NCBI RefSeq assembly: GCF_017916475.1
Contig: NZ_JAFMTB010000002.1
Location: 186,001-250,000, forward strand
Reading direction: 5' to 3'
DNA length: 64,000 nucleotides
Source: Patulibacter sp. SYSU D01012
GTDB taxonomy: Bacteria > Actinomycetota > Thermoleophilia > Solirubrobacterales > Solirubrobacteraceae
Shown: positions 25,474 through 34,029 of the stretch, in pieces
Layout: each line of letters starts with the position of its first letter
Numbering within the stretch: the stretch's first letter is position 1
The notes under the pieces: generated by a model
Told to the model about the DNA's origin: nothing
Databases searched by the model: none
Seen by the model: only the letters and a program-made list of their open reading frames with translations
Position numbers and translations under genes: made by a program

Positions 25474-26492
25474 GCCTGACCCTCCCACGGACCCTGCGGT
25501 CCCCGCTGCTGCTCGCCCTGCTGGCGTGCCTGGCCCTCGTGCTCGCCGCGTGCGGCGGCGACGACGGCGACGACGCCACGACGTCGACCGCCGGCGGCGG
25601 CGCGTCCTCGACCGCCGCCGAGGCCCCGCAGGGTCAGGCGATCCAGCGCAACGCCGACAACGCCAAGGTGACGCTGACGATCGGCTCGAAGAACTTCACG
25701 GAGCAGAAGGTGCTCGGTGAGGTCTACGCCCAGGCGCTGCAGGCCGCCGGCTACACGGTGAAGAAGCAGCTCAACCTCGGCGACGAGCAGACGGCGCTGA
25801 AGGCGGTCAAGGGCGGCCAGGTCGACGCGTACCCCGAGTACACCGGCACGGCCCTGCTGTCGTTCTTCGGCGTGAAGACGAAGGACCTGCCGACCGACCC
25901 GGGCAAGGCGTTCGAGGAGACGAAGGCCGGCTTCGCGAAGGAGGGCCTCGTCGCCCTGCCGCCGACGCCGTTCACGAGCTCGAACGAGGTCGCCGTGACG
26001 CAGGAGACCGCGAAGAAGTACGGCCTGCAGAAGATCTCCGACCTGTCGAAGGTCGCGGGCCAGCTGACGCTCTACGGCTCGCCCGAGTGCCGGCAGCGCC
26101 TCGACTGCCTGCTCGGCCTGGAGCAGACGTACGGCCTGAAGTTCAAGAAGTTCACGCCCGTCGACGTCAGCCAGCGCTCCTCCGTGCTGACGGGCGGCCA
26201 GGCCGACGTGTCGATCGTCTTCACGACCGACCCGCAGAACGCCCGCGACAAGTTCGTCCTGCTCAAGGACGACAAGGGCATCTTCCCGCCGTACAACTCG
26301 ACGCTCGTGGTGCGCAAGGCCGTCGCCGAGAAGGCCGGTCCCGACCTGGAGAAGACGATCGAGGCCGTCAACGCGCAGCTGACGAACCAGAACGTCCAGG
26401 AGCTCAACGCCCGCGTCGACCTGGACAAGAAGACGCCGGAGGAGGCCGCCGCGGCCTACCTGCAGAGCTTCGGGTTCGTCCCGAAGAGCTGA
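25470..26492 (+). CDS. Osmoprotectant-binding lipoprotein (OpuAC/OpuCC type)
   Basis: A 340-residue substrate-binding protein. The signal peptide ends in a LAAC lipobox with Cys28, followed by an Asp/Thr/Ala linker. From about 68 the sequence IGSKNFTEQKVLGEVYAQAL and VDAYPEYTGTALL are typical of quaternary-amine binding proteins. The expected ligand is glycine betaine, choline, carnitine or similar. A strong hairpin follows and ends the operon. Confidence 0.9.
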   Translation: MSLTLPRTLRSPLLLALLACLALVLAACGGDDGDDATTSTAGGGASSTAAEAPQGQAIQRNADNAKVTLTIGSKNFTEQKVLGEVYAQALQAAGYTVKKQLNLGDEQTALKAVKGGQVDAYPEYTGTALLSFFGVKTKDLPTDPGKAFEETKAGFAKEGLVALPPTPFTSSNEVAVTQETAKKYGLQKISDLSKVAGQLTLYGSPECRQRLDCLLGLEQTYGLKFKKFTPVDVSQRSSVLTGGQADVSIVFTTDPQNARDKFVLLKDDKGIFPPYNSTLVVRKAVAEKAGPDLEKTIEAVNAQLTNQNVQELNARVDLDKKTPEEAAAAYLQSFGFVPKS

Positions 26493-26495
26493 CGC

Positions 26496-26528
26496 GCGGG
26501 GCGGGGCGCCGCGCGCGCCCCGCCCCGC
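26496..26528 (+). terminator. Terminator of the osmoprotectant operon
   Basis: A perfect 14-bp all-GC stem (26496-26509 with 26515-26528) and a 5-nt loop begin 3 bp after the binding-protein stop codon. Confidence 0.7.
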
Positions 26529-26534
26529 CCCGCC

Positions 26535-26560
26535 CCGGCCGGCGAGGCCTCGTCGGCCGG
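26535..26560 (-). terminator. Terminator of the hflX-dut unit
   Basis: A near-perfect inverted repeat of 13-base halves with one mismatch lies 28 bp beyond the dut stop on the minus strand, adjacent to the plus-strand terminator of the converging operon. Confidence 0.5.
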
Positions 26561-26588
26561 GGCCGCCGGCCGATCAGCGGCCGGTCGG

Positions 26589-27053
26589 TCAGCGGCCGGT
26601 CGAGCCGAACCCGCCGACCCCGCGCGCCGTCGCATCCAGGTCGTCCGTCTCGACGACCGCCGGCAGCGCCACGGGGACGACGAGCAGCTGGGCGATCCGC
26701 TCGCCGGCGGCCGCGCGGAACGTCTCCGTGCGATCCGTGTTCAGCAGCAGGACGCGCAGCTCGCCGCGGTAACCCGCGTCGATCACGCCCGGCGCGTTGA
26801 CGAGCGCGACGCCGTGCCGGGCCGCCAGCCCCGAGCGGGGCGTCACGAGGCCCGCGTGCCCGGCCGGCAGCGCGACCGCCAGCCCGGTCGGGACCGAGGC
26901 CCGCTCCCCCGGCGCCAGCTCGACGGGCTCGACGGCGTGCAGGTCCAGCCCGGCGTCGTCGGCGTGCTGGCGCAGCGGCAGGACGGCATCGGGGCGCAGC
27001 CGGCGGACGGCGAGGGCGGGCGCGGCGGGCTCGGGCGGCACGCCGCGGAGCAT
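26589..27053 (-). CDS. dut: dUTP diphosphatase
   Basis: A 154-residue trimeric dUTPase that hydrolyses dUTP to dUMP and keeps uracil out of DNA. All five motifs are visible in order: DAGLDLHA, PRSGLAARHG, GVIDAGYRGEL with the catalytic Asp and sugar-binding Tyr, GERIAQLLVVP and the C-terminal RGVGGFGSTG flap. It lies 26 bp downstream of hflX and is probably co-transcribed. The stop codon lies within a 15-bp tandem duplication, so a second in-frame TGA follows four codons later. Confidence 0.93.
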   Translation of the reverse strand: MLRGVPPEPAAPALAVRRLRPDAVLPLRQHADDAGLDLHAVEPVELAPGERASVPTGLAVALPAGHAGLVTPRSGLAARHGVALVNAPGVIDAGYRGELRVLLLNTDRTETFRAAAGERIAQLLVVPVALPAVVETDDLDATARGVGGFGSTGR

Positions 27054-27079
27054 GCCACGCCCGGCCCGGGCGCCGGGGT

Positions 27080-28429
27080 CTACGCCTCCGCGACGCCGCG
27101 GCCGGCCGGCTGGACGCGGAAGCGGTCGTAGCGGCCGGCGAGCGACCGCGGCACGCGGGCGTGCACGAGGACGCCGTCGGCGCGGTGCTCCTGCTCCAGG
27201 TCGCCGGCCAGCCGGTGCAGCTCGTCGAGCGTCTTGCCGTCGGCGTAGGGCAGCAGCAGCTCGACGGGCTGGAGCGTCGCCTCGAACTCCTCCTCGATCC
27301 GCGCCGCCAGGCCGTCGAGCCCGACGCCGGCGCCCGCCGCGACCTGCACGGCGTCGGGGAAGCGCACGCGCAGGTCCTCGCGCCGGGCCTCGTCGACCAG
27401 GTCGATCTTGTTCAGGACGAGGACGTGGACGTTCTCCGTCGCGCCGATGTCCTTCAGGACGTCGTCGACGGCGCCCATGACCTCGGCGAGCGCCTCGTCG
27501 GTCTGGCTGGCGTCGACGACGTGCAGCAGCAGGTCGGCGAGCACCGTCTCCTCGAGCGTGGCACCGAACGCCTCGACCAGGTCGTGCGGCAGCTTGCGGA
27601 TGAACCCGACGGTGTCGGTGAGCAGGTACGTGCGGCCGTTGTGGCGCAGCTCGCGCGTCGTCGGGTCGAGCGTGTGGAACAGGCGGTCCTGGACCCCGAC
27701 CTCGGCGCCGGTGAGCGCGTTCAGCAGGGTCGACTTGCCGGCGTTCGTGTAGCCCGCGAGCGCGACGTTGGGGATGTGCGAGGAGCGCTCGCGCTCCTGC
27801 CGCATGACGGCGCGGGTGCCCTTGACCTCGTTGAGCCGGCGGCGGAGCTTCGAGATGCGGTCGCGCGCCAGGCGGCGGTCCGTCTCGATCTGCGTCTCGC
27901 CGGGACCGCGGGTGCCGACGCCGCCGACGCCGAGACGGTCGAGGTGGGTCCACAGGCCCCGCATGCGGGCGAGGTTGTACTGGAGCTGCGCCAGCTCGAC
28001 CTGCAGCTTGCCCTCGGACGAGTTGGCGTGCACGGCGAAGATGTCGAGGATCAGCGCGGTGCGGTCGAGGACCGGCAGCCCCAGCGCGGACTCGAGGTTG
28101 CGCTCCTGGCGGGGCGAGAGCTCGTCGTCGGTCACCACCATCGTGGCGCCGAGCTCGTGGCAGCGGGCCTTCAGCTCCTGGAGCTTGCCCTCGCCGACGT
28201 AGGTGTTGGGGTGCGGCTCGTCGCGGTGCTGCACCATCTGGTCGAGCACCTCGACCTCGGCGGTGCGCAGCAGCTCGCGGAGCTCGGTCAGGTCCTCGCC
28301 CTCGGGCAGGACGCCGACGATGACCGCGCGCTGGTCGCGGGCGGCGCGCTGCTGCTCGAGGTCCTGGGCGTGGGTCGTCTCGAACTGGCGTGCGGTGTAC
28401 GGGTGCTGGTTCTCTCGGCGTTCGGGCAC
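27080..28429 (-). CDS. hflX: Ribosome-associated GTPase HflX
   Basis: A 449-residue GTPase that binds the 50S subunit and rescues or splits stalled ribosomes under stress. The N-terminal HflX domain has the GEGKLQEL segment; a Gly-rich bridge (GVGGVGTRGPGETQIETDRR) precedes the G domain with P-loop GYTNAGKST, DTVGF (G3) and NKID (G4). The GTG start is supported by a TAGAAT box 8 nt upstream. The divergent dapE starts 54 bp away, so two leaderless promoters face outward from a very short region. Confidence 0.92.
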   Translation of the reverse strand: MPERRENQHPYTARQFETTHAQDLEQQRAARDQRAVIVGVLPEGEDLTELRELLRTAEVEVLDQMVQHRDEPHPNTYVGEGKLQELKARCHELGATMVVTDDELSPRQERNLESALGLPVLDRTALILDIFAVHANSSEGKLQVELAQLQYNLARMRGLWTHLDRLGVGGVGTRGPGETQIETDRRLARDRISKLRRRLNEVKGTRAVMRQERERSSHIPNVALAGYTNAGKSTLLNALTGAEVGVQDRLFHTLDPTTRELRHNGRTYLLTDTVGFIRKLPHDLVEAFGATLEETVLADLLLHVVDASQTDEALAEVMGAVDDVLKDIGATENVHVLVLNKIDLVDEARREDLRVRFPDAVQVAAGAGVGLDGLAARIEEEFEATLQPVELLLPYADGKTLDELHRLAGDLEQEHRADGVLVHARVPRSLAGRYDRFRVQPAGRGVAEA

Positions 28430-28483
28430 TGTCTTCGATTCTACGCCCCCGGTCGAGGGCCCCGGCGGCGCTACGGTTGCGCC

Positions 28484-29569
28484 GTGACCTCTCCCCTGCC
28501 CGCCCGCCTGGCCGCGCGAACCCTCGAGCTCGTCGACTGCCCCTCGGAGTCGCGCGACGAGGGAGCCGCCGTCGCGCTGGCGGCGCGCCGGCTGGAAGAG
28601 GCCGGCGTGCCCGTCCGCGACGCCGGCGACACCTGCCTGCTCGCGGGCACGACCGAGCGCGGCGAGCGACCCCTCGTGCTGCTCGCCGGGCACCTGGACA
28701 CCGTCCCCGTGCAGGGCAACCGGCCGGGATGGCTCGACGGCGGCGTGGTCCACGGCCTGGGCGCCTGCGACATGAAGGGCGCGTGCGCCGTGATGATCGA
28801 GCTGCTGCGCGACGGCCTGCACGCGCAGGACGGCCGGGCGTGCGACGTCGGCGTCGTGCTCTTCGGCCGCGAGGAGCTGCCGTTCCGCGACAGCGCGCTG
28901 ACGCCCCTGCTGGAGCGCGAGGAGGGGCTGCGCACCGCCGACCTGGCCGTCGTGATGGAGCCGACCGCCGGCGGGGTGCAGGGCGGGTGCCTGGGCAACA
29001 TCAACGCGACGTGGACCTTCCGCGGCACCGCGGCCCACTCCGCGCGGCCGTGGCTGGGCGAGAACGCGATCCACCGCGCCGCGGACGGCATCCGGCGCCT
29101 GGCGCACGTGCCGGTGTCCCGCCACGAGTTCGACGGGCTCGAGTACGCCGAGTGCGTGTCGGTGACGAAAGTCGCCGGCGGCGTCGCGGACAACGTCGTG
29201 CCCGACCACGCCGCCGCGCACGTGAACTACCGCTACCCGCCGGGGATGGCGCCCGCGGACGCCGAGGCGCAGCTGCGCGCGTGGTGCGACGTCGAGCACG
29301 CCGAGCTGGAGATCGTCGGCCACGCGCCGTCGGGCGCCGTGGCGATCGACGGCCCGCTCGCCCAGGCGCTCGTCGCCCGCACGGGCCGTCCGGTGACGCC
29401 GAAGCAGGCGTGGACCCCGGTGGCGGAGCTCGGGCTGGCCGGCGTGCCGGCCGTCAACTACGGCCCCGGCGATCCGGTCTACGCGCACAAGCGCGACGAG
29501 CAGGTCGCCGTCCCCGCGCTCGTCGAGGCGTACGAGACGCTCGCGGCGCTCGTGCGCACCGGCGCCTGA
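28484..29569 (+). CDS. dapE: Succinyl-diaminopimelate desuccinylase
   Basis: A 361-residue dinuclear-zinc M20 peptidase. Metal ligands and catalytic residues are visible: His70 and Asp72 in AGHLDTVP, Asp96 in GACDMKG, Glu130-Glu131 in GREE, and a late His in AHKRDEQV. It frees L,L-DAP from its N-succinyl form. It is followed by dapC (31 bp) and dapD, so the cluster encodes the succinylase branch of lysine/DAP synthesis. GTG start with TACGGT 6 nt upstream. M20 relatives such as ArgE are possible, but the neighbours favour DapE. Confidence 0.88.
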   Translation: MTSPLPARLAARTLELVDCPSESRDEGAAVALAARRLEEAGVPVRDAGDTCLLAGTTERGERPLVLLAGHLDTVPVQGNRPGWLDGGVVHGLGACDMKGACAVMIELLRDGLHAQDGRACDVGVVLFGREELPFRDSALTPLLEREEGLRTADLAVVMEPTAGGVQGGCLGNINATWTFRGTAAHSARPWLGENAIHRAADGIRRLAHVPVSRHEFDGLEYAECVSVTKVAGGVADNVVPDHAAAHVNYRYPPGMAPADAEAQLRAWCDVEHAELEIVGHAPSGAVAIDGPLAQALVARTGRPVTPKQAWTPVAELGLAGVPAVNYGPGDPVYAHKRDEQVAVPALVEAYETLAALVRTGA

Positions 29570-29600
29570 GGGCGGCGGTCGCGTAGCGTCCCCCGGCGAG

Positions 29601-30884
29601 ATGCCGCCCGCCTTCGCCCGCAACCCGGTCCTCGCGCGCACGGGGAGCTACCCGTTCCAGCGGTTGAGCGACGCGCGGACCGTCGTGGCGGCGCGTCCGG
29701 ACGCCCCGCGGCTGCTCGACTTCGGCACCGGCGAGCCGCGCGAGCCGACGCCCGCGTTCATCCGCGAGGCGCTCGTCGCCGCCGTGCAGGAGGAGACCGT
29801 CTCCGCGTACCCCCTCGCCGCGGGCCTGCCCGAGCTGCGCCGCGCGGTGGCGGACTGGATCGCGCGGCGGTTCGGCGTGGCGGTCCACGCCGACCGGCAC
29901 GTGCTGCCGACGCTCGGTTCGAAGGAGCTCGTCTTCTCGCTCCCCCAGGTGCTCGTCGACCGCGAGGGCGGCCGCGACCTGGTGGGCGTCCCGCAGCCGG
30001 CGTATCCGGTGTACGAGCGCGGCGCGCGGTACGCCGGCGCCGACGTGCTCGACCTGCCGCTCGTCGAGGAGCGCGGCTTCCTGCCCGACCTGGACGCGAT
30101 CCCCGCCGAGGCGTGGGCGCGGCTGGCCCTGCTCTGGACGAACTACCCGAACAACCCGACGGCGGCCGTCGCCGACCGCGGCTGGTACCGCGAGGCCGCC
30201 GCGGCGTGCCGCGAGCACGGGGTCGTGCTGGCGAGCGACGAGGCCTACAGCGAGCTGTGGTTCCGCGGCGAGGCACCCGACTCCGCGCTGCAGATCGGCG
30301 AGAGCGGCGACGAGCTGACCGGCGTCCTGGTCGTCAACACGCTGTCGAAGCGCTCCTCCATGCCGGGGTACCGCTCGGGCTTCGTCGCCGGCGACGCCGA
30401 CCTGATCGCCGCGCTCCGGCGCTTCCGCCCCAGCGTCGGCGTGGCACCCCAGCGGTTCGTGCAGCACGCCGCGGTGGCCGCGTGGGGCGACGAGGACCAC
30501 GTCGCCGCCGTCCGCGAGGTCTACCGCGAGAAGCTCCGCGTCCTGCAGCCCGGCCTCGACGCCCTCGGCCTGCAGACCGCCGGCGGCGACGCGTCCTTCT
30601 TCCGCTGGCTGCGCCTGCCGGCGGACTGGGCGGCGGCGCGCTGGGCGGCGGCGGCGCTGGACGACGCCGGCACGGCCCAGCTCGTCGCGCTGCTGACGGA
30701 CGGCGACGCCGCCGACCGCGGGAGCGCGGCGTTCGCGGCCTGCCTGCTGCACGCGGGCGTCGTCGCGGCGCCGGGCGCCTTCTTCGGGCCCGCCGGCGAA
30801 GGCTACGTCCGGATGGCCCTGGTGCCGACGCTCGAGGACTGCCGGGCCGCGGCGGAGCGGCTGGCGGCGCTCGCCGCGGCGTGA
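29601..30884 (+). CDS. dapC: N-succinyldiaminopimelate aminotransferase
   Basis: A 427-residue fold-type I PLP aminotransferase. Lys250 in NTLSKRSSMPGYRSG is the Schiff-base lysine; NYPNNPTAA contacts PLP; the final Arg region is FGPAGEGYVRMALV. In this cluster it should convert N-succinyl-2-amino-6-ketopimelate to N-succinyl-L,L-DAP. A TAGCGT box lies 11 nt upstream, so it may have its own transcription start as well as read-through from dapE. Confidence 0.87.
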   Translation: MPPAFARNPVLARTGSYPFQRLSDARTVVAARPDAPRLLDFGTGEPREPTPAFIREALVAAVQEETVSAYPLAAGLPELRRAVADWIARRFGVAVHADRHVLPTLGSKELVFSLPQVLVDREGGRDLVGVPQPAYPVYERGARYAGADVLDLPLVEERGFLPDLDAIPAEAWARLALLWTNYPNNPTAAVADRGWYREAAAACREHGVVLASDEAYSELWFRGEAPDSALQIGESGDELTGVLVVNTLSKRSSMPGYRSGFVAGDADLIAALRRFRPSVGVAPQRFVQHAAVAAWGDEDHVAAVREVYREKLRVLQPGLDALGLQTAGGDASFFRWLRLPADWAAARWAAAALDDAGTAQLVALLTDGDAADRGSAAFAACLLHAGVVAAPGAFFGPAGEGYVRMALVPTLEDCRAAAERLAALAAA

Positions 30885-31043
30885 ACGCGACGCACGAGAC
30901 GCGGGCCGGCCTGGCCGGCGGCCGGGCGACCGTGCGCGTCGACGGCCCGCGCCGACCCGGGTTCGCGCGTCGCCGCGCCGACGCGTCGTGGGACACGGCG
31001 TGACCGGGCGGCCGTCCGCGCCCATCTCGTACGCTGGCGGGCG

Positions 31044-32051
31044 ATGAGCGATCAGCAGCAGGGAGCCTGGGGCCTCGGCCTCGCCACGATCTCCGAGGCC
31101 GACGGGCGCACGCTCGACGTCTTCTTCCCCGCGCCCGCGCTCGGCGTCGACGCGGCCGCCGTGCAGGCCGCGGGGCACGCCGGCGGGGCCGGGACGAGCG
31201 AGGTGCCGTTCGCGAAGGCCACCGTCGTCGGCGGCGGGGCGCTCGCCGCGTCGATCGGCCGCGACGACGCGCGTGGCGTGCGGACCGTCGCCGTCGTGAC
31301 GGTGATCGAGGACCTGGCCGCCGCGCCGGTCGACGCCGCGGACGCGTACCTGCGGCTGCACCTGCTCTCGCACCGGCTCGTCCGTCCCCACGGCGTCTCG
31401 CTCGACGGCGTCTTCGGGCTGCTCGCCAACGTCGTCTGGACCACGCAGGGCCCGTGCGCCGTCGAGGGCTTCGAGCAGGTGCGCCTGCGCCTGCACGCGG
31501 CGGGCCGCCCCGTCGCCGTCACGTCGGTCGACAAGTTCCCGCGGATGACCGACTACGTCGTGCCGTCCGGCGTCCGCATCGGCGACGCCGACCGCGTGCG
31601 CCTGGGCGCGCACCTCGCCGAGGGCACGACGGTCATGCACGAGGGCTTCGTCAACTTCAACGCCGGCACGCTCGGCGCGTCGATGGTCGAGGGGCGGATC
31701 TCGGCGGGCGTCGTCGTCGGCGACGGCACCGACATCGGCGGCGGAGCGTCGATCATGGGCACGCTGTCGGGCGGCGGCACCGAGGTCATCGCGCTCGGCG
31801 AGGGCTGCCTGCTCGGCGCGAACGCCGGGGTCGGGATCTCGCTCGGCGACGGCTGCGTCGTCGAGGCCGGCCTGTACGTCACGGGCGGCACCGTCGTCGC
31901 GCTGCCCGACGGCACGACGGTCAAGGCGCGCGAGCTGTCCGGCAAGAGCGGCCTGCTCTTCCGCCGCGACAGCCAGAGCGGCGCCGTCGTGGCGCTGGAG
32001 CGCCAGGGCTCCTGGGGCAGCCTCAACGCCCAGCTGCACGCGAACGACTGA
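31044..32051 (+). CDS. dapD: Tetrahydrodipicolinate N-succinyltransferase
   Basis: A 335-residue trimeric acyltransferase of the actinobacterial DapD type. A short N-terminal domain is followed by a left-handed beta-helix built of hexapeptide turns ([18 protein letters not shown], then GNxx-like [14 protein letters not shown]) at about 170-280. It transfers succinyl from succinyl-CoA to tetrahydrodipicolinate, the committed step of the succinylase branch. TACGCT 8 nt before the ATG suggests a leaderless transcript. Confidence 0.92.
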   Translation: MSDQQQGAWGLGLATISEADGRTLDVFFPAPALGVDAAAVQAAGHAGGAGTSEVPFAKATVVGGGALAASIGRDDARGVRTVAVVTVIEDLAAAPVDAADAYLRLHLLSHRLVRPHGVSLDGVFGLLANVVWTTQGPCAVEGFEQVRLRLHAAGRPVAVTSVDKFPRMTDYVVPSGVRIGDADRVRLGAHLAEGTTVMHEGFVNFNAGTLGASMVEGRISAGVVVGDGTDIGGGASIMGTLSGGGTEVIALGEGCLLGANAGVGISLGDGCVVEAGLYVTGGTVVALPDGTTVKARELSGKSGLLFRRDSQSGAVVALERQGSWGSLNAQLHAND

Positions 32052-32055
32052 GGCC

Positions 32056-32081
32056 CGTCCGCTCCGGGGCGCGGGCGGACG
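32056..32081. terminator. Hairpin between convergent dapD and dapF
   Basis: A 7-bp stem, CGTCCGC (32056-32062) with GCGGACG (32075-32081), lies in the 57-bp gap between converging genes. A partial copy of the same GTCCGCTCC sequence follows at about 32093. Modest stability; likely bidirectional. Confidence 0.4.
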
Positions 32082-32108
32082 ACGGTCCCGTCCGCTCCCG
32101 GCGCGGGC

Positions 32109-33017
32109 TCACTCCCGCTCGCGGAGGGCGGCGACGAGCTCGGCCGACGCCTCCGCGACGTACACCGGGACCGCCCACCCGGTCAGGTCGACGTGCAGGT
32201 CGTCCGCCACGTCGACCGTCAGCTCGCCGCCGTCCAGGCGGACGGTGACGGACTCCCCGCCGTCGTCGTCCCCGCCGCTGCCCCCGCCCGCCAGGACGTA
32301 CGCGACGGCGGCGCCGGACGCGCCGGTGCCCGAGGACATCGTCTCGCCCACGCCGCGCTCGAAGATCCGCGCCCGGATCACGCCGGGCTCGACCTCGGCG
32401 TACCACGAGACGTTCGTGCGTTGCGGGAACAGCGGGTGGTGCTCGATGCCCGGCCCGATCGCGGGCAGGTCGAGGCCCTCGAGCGTCGCGAGGTCGTCGA
32501 CGCGGATCGCGCACTGCGGGTTGCCGATCTTCACGTGCTGGTACCGCCACGTGCTCGGCTCGCCGCTGCCGGCACCGGCGGCGAGCGTCTCGGCGGTGTC
32601 CAGGTGGCCGCGGCCCGACGGGTCGTCGCCCGCGTGGTCGTCGCTGACCGTGCGGGCCCGCCCCATGTCGACGCGGCACGTCGTCTCGGACAGGATCGTC
32701 GGCCGGATCTCGCCGGCGACCGTCGTGATGGAGAACTGGCGCCGGTCGGTCCAGCCGCGGCGGACGAGGTACATGATCGCCTCGCGCGCGCCGTTGCCGG
32801 AGAGCTCGGCCTCGGAGCCGTCCGGGTTCATGATCCGCAGCGCGGCGACCGTCCCCGGCTCGGTCGGCGGGGACAGCTCGAGCACGCCGTCGGCGCCCGG
32901 CCCCAGGTGCGGGTCGCAGAGCAGCCGCGCCCGCGCCGGCGTGAGCGGCACGGGGAGCCGGTCGCGCTCGACGATCAGGTAGTCGTTGCCGAGCGCCTGC
33001 CACTTCTCGAACCGCAT
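32109..33017 (-). CDS. dapF: DapF-family protein lacking both catalytic cysteines
   Basis: A 302-residue member of the diaminopimelate epimerase fold (two DapF repeats). Landmarks are intact: QALGNDYLIVE at the N-terminus, the ELSGNGAR substrate loop and ERGVGETMSSGTGAS. However, both residues of the epimerase's cysteine pair are replaced. Glu79 follows NGAR where NGARC is expected, and Ser229 precedes GTGA where CGTGA is expected. Cys34, Cys114 and Cys169 are elsewhere. An acidic insertion of about 30 residues lies near 121-152. Known enzymes need both cysteines to interconvert L,L- and meso-DAP, so this copy either uses other chemistry or has another role. TAGACT lies 8 nt upstream of the ATG. 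Confidence 0.85.
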   Translation of the reverse strand: MRFEKWQALGNDYLIVERDRLPVPLTPARARLLCDPHLGPGADGVLELSPPTEPGTVAALRIMNPDGSEAELSGNGAREAIMYLVRRGWTDRRQFSITTVAGEIRPTILSETTCRVDMGRARTVSDDHAGDDPSGRGHLDTAETLAAGAGSGEPSTWRYQHVKIGNPQCAIRVDDLATLEGLDLPAIGPGIEHHPLFPQRTNVSWYAEVEPGVIRARIFERGVGETMSSGTGASGAAVAYVLAGGGSGGDDDGGESVTVRLDGGELTVDVADDLHVDLTGWAVPVYVAEASAELVAALRERE

Positions 33018-33091
33018 GCGGCGGGAGTCTAGGGCGACGCGCCGTGCGGACGGTGCGCGCGGCGCCCGTCCCGGAGCCGCTGCCGGCGGGC

Positions 33092-34009
33092 TCAGTCCGG
33101 CGCCAGCAGCGGCGCGACGATCCGCGCGGCGACCGCGTCGGGGTCGGGGTCGCCGGTCAGGTCCACGACCTCGACGCCCGGCAGCTTCCGCATCCACGTC
33201 AGCTGCCGCTTGACGTAGCGGCGCGTGTCGCGGCGCATCCGGTCCTCGTCGTCGGCCAGCAGCGGCTCGAACCCGTGGGCCTTGCGGGCGGTGGCGGAGA
33301 CGCCCGCGGCCGCGGCGGCGCGGACCTCGTCGGCGGCCCCGGCGGCGAGCATCGCGTCGATCCGCAGGTCGATGCGGCGGCGGATCTCGTCGCGGTCGCG
33401 GACGAGCCCGACGAGCCGGGTCGGGTGCCGCGTCTCGTCCGTCCACAGGCGGTTGGGGCCCGCGGGCGGGCGCAGCTCGCCCAGCTCGTGCAGCTCGAGC
33501 CAGCGCACCACGCGCGAGCGGTCGCGCGGCGACACCCGCTCGGCGGCCCACGGGGCGACGGCGGCGAGGCGGGCGTGCAGCGCCTCGGGGCCGGCGGCGG
33601 CCAGCTCGGCCTCCAGGCGGGCGCGCAGCTCCGGCGGGGCCGGCGGCCGCAGCTCGAGCGCGGTCAGCGCGGCGCGCAGGTAGAGGCCCGTGCCGCCCAC
33701 CACCACCGGGGTGCGTCCGGCGACGAGCGCCGCGTCGATCTCGGCGTGGGCCATGCGCGCGAAGCGCCCGGCCGAGCAGGTCTCGGTGATCGGGAGGACG
33801 GAGACGAGCCGGTGCTCGAGCTCGTCCTGGTCGAGCGCGTCGCGGGCGCCCGTCAGCGTCTCGATGCCCCGGTACACCTGCATCGCGTCGGCCGAGACCG
33901 CCACCGGATCGCGCCCGGCGGCGCGCAGCGCGCGGCCGACGGCGACGGCGATCGCGGTCTTCCCCACGGCGGTGGGGCCGAAGAGCGCGATGACGGTCGG
34001 CCGGGTCAC
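33092..34009 (-). CDS. miaA: tRNA dimethylallyltransferase
   Basis: A 305-residue MiaA that adds dimethylallyl to A37 of tRNAs reading UNN codons. The P-loop GPTAVGKT is near 10-17, the general-base region SADAMQVYRG near 39-48, GGTGLYLRA near 103, and RYVKRQLTWMR at the C-terminus. GTG start. It belongs to the conserved recA-miaB-miaA-dapF block, though here separated from miaB by two plus-strand genes. The product is the substrate of MiaB, also in this window. Confidence 0.92.
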   Translation of the reverse strand: MTRPTVIALFGPTAVGKTAIAVAVGRALRAAGRDPVAVSADAMQVYRGIETLTGARDALDQDELEHRLVSVLPITETCSAGRFARMAHAEIDAALVAGRTPVVVGGTGLYLRAALTALELRPPAPPELRARLEAELAAAGPEALHARLAAVAPWAAERVSPRDRSRVVRWLELHELGELRPPAGPNRLWTDETRHPTRLVGLVRDRDEIRRRIDLRIDAMLAAGAADEVRAAAAAGVSATARKAHGFEPLLADDEDRMRRDTRRYVKRQLTWMRKLPGVEVVDLTGDPDPDAVAARIVAPLLAPD

Positions 34010-34029
34010 GCCCTGAGTATGGTGACCCG

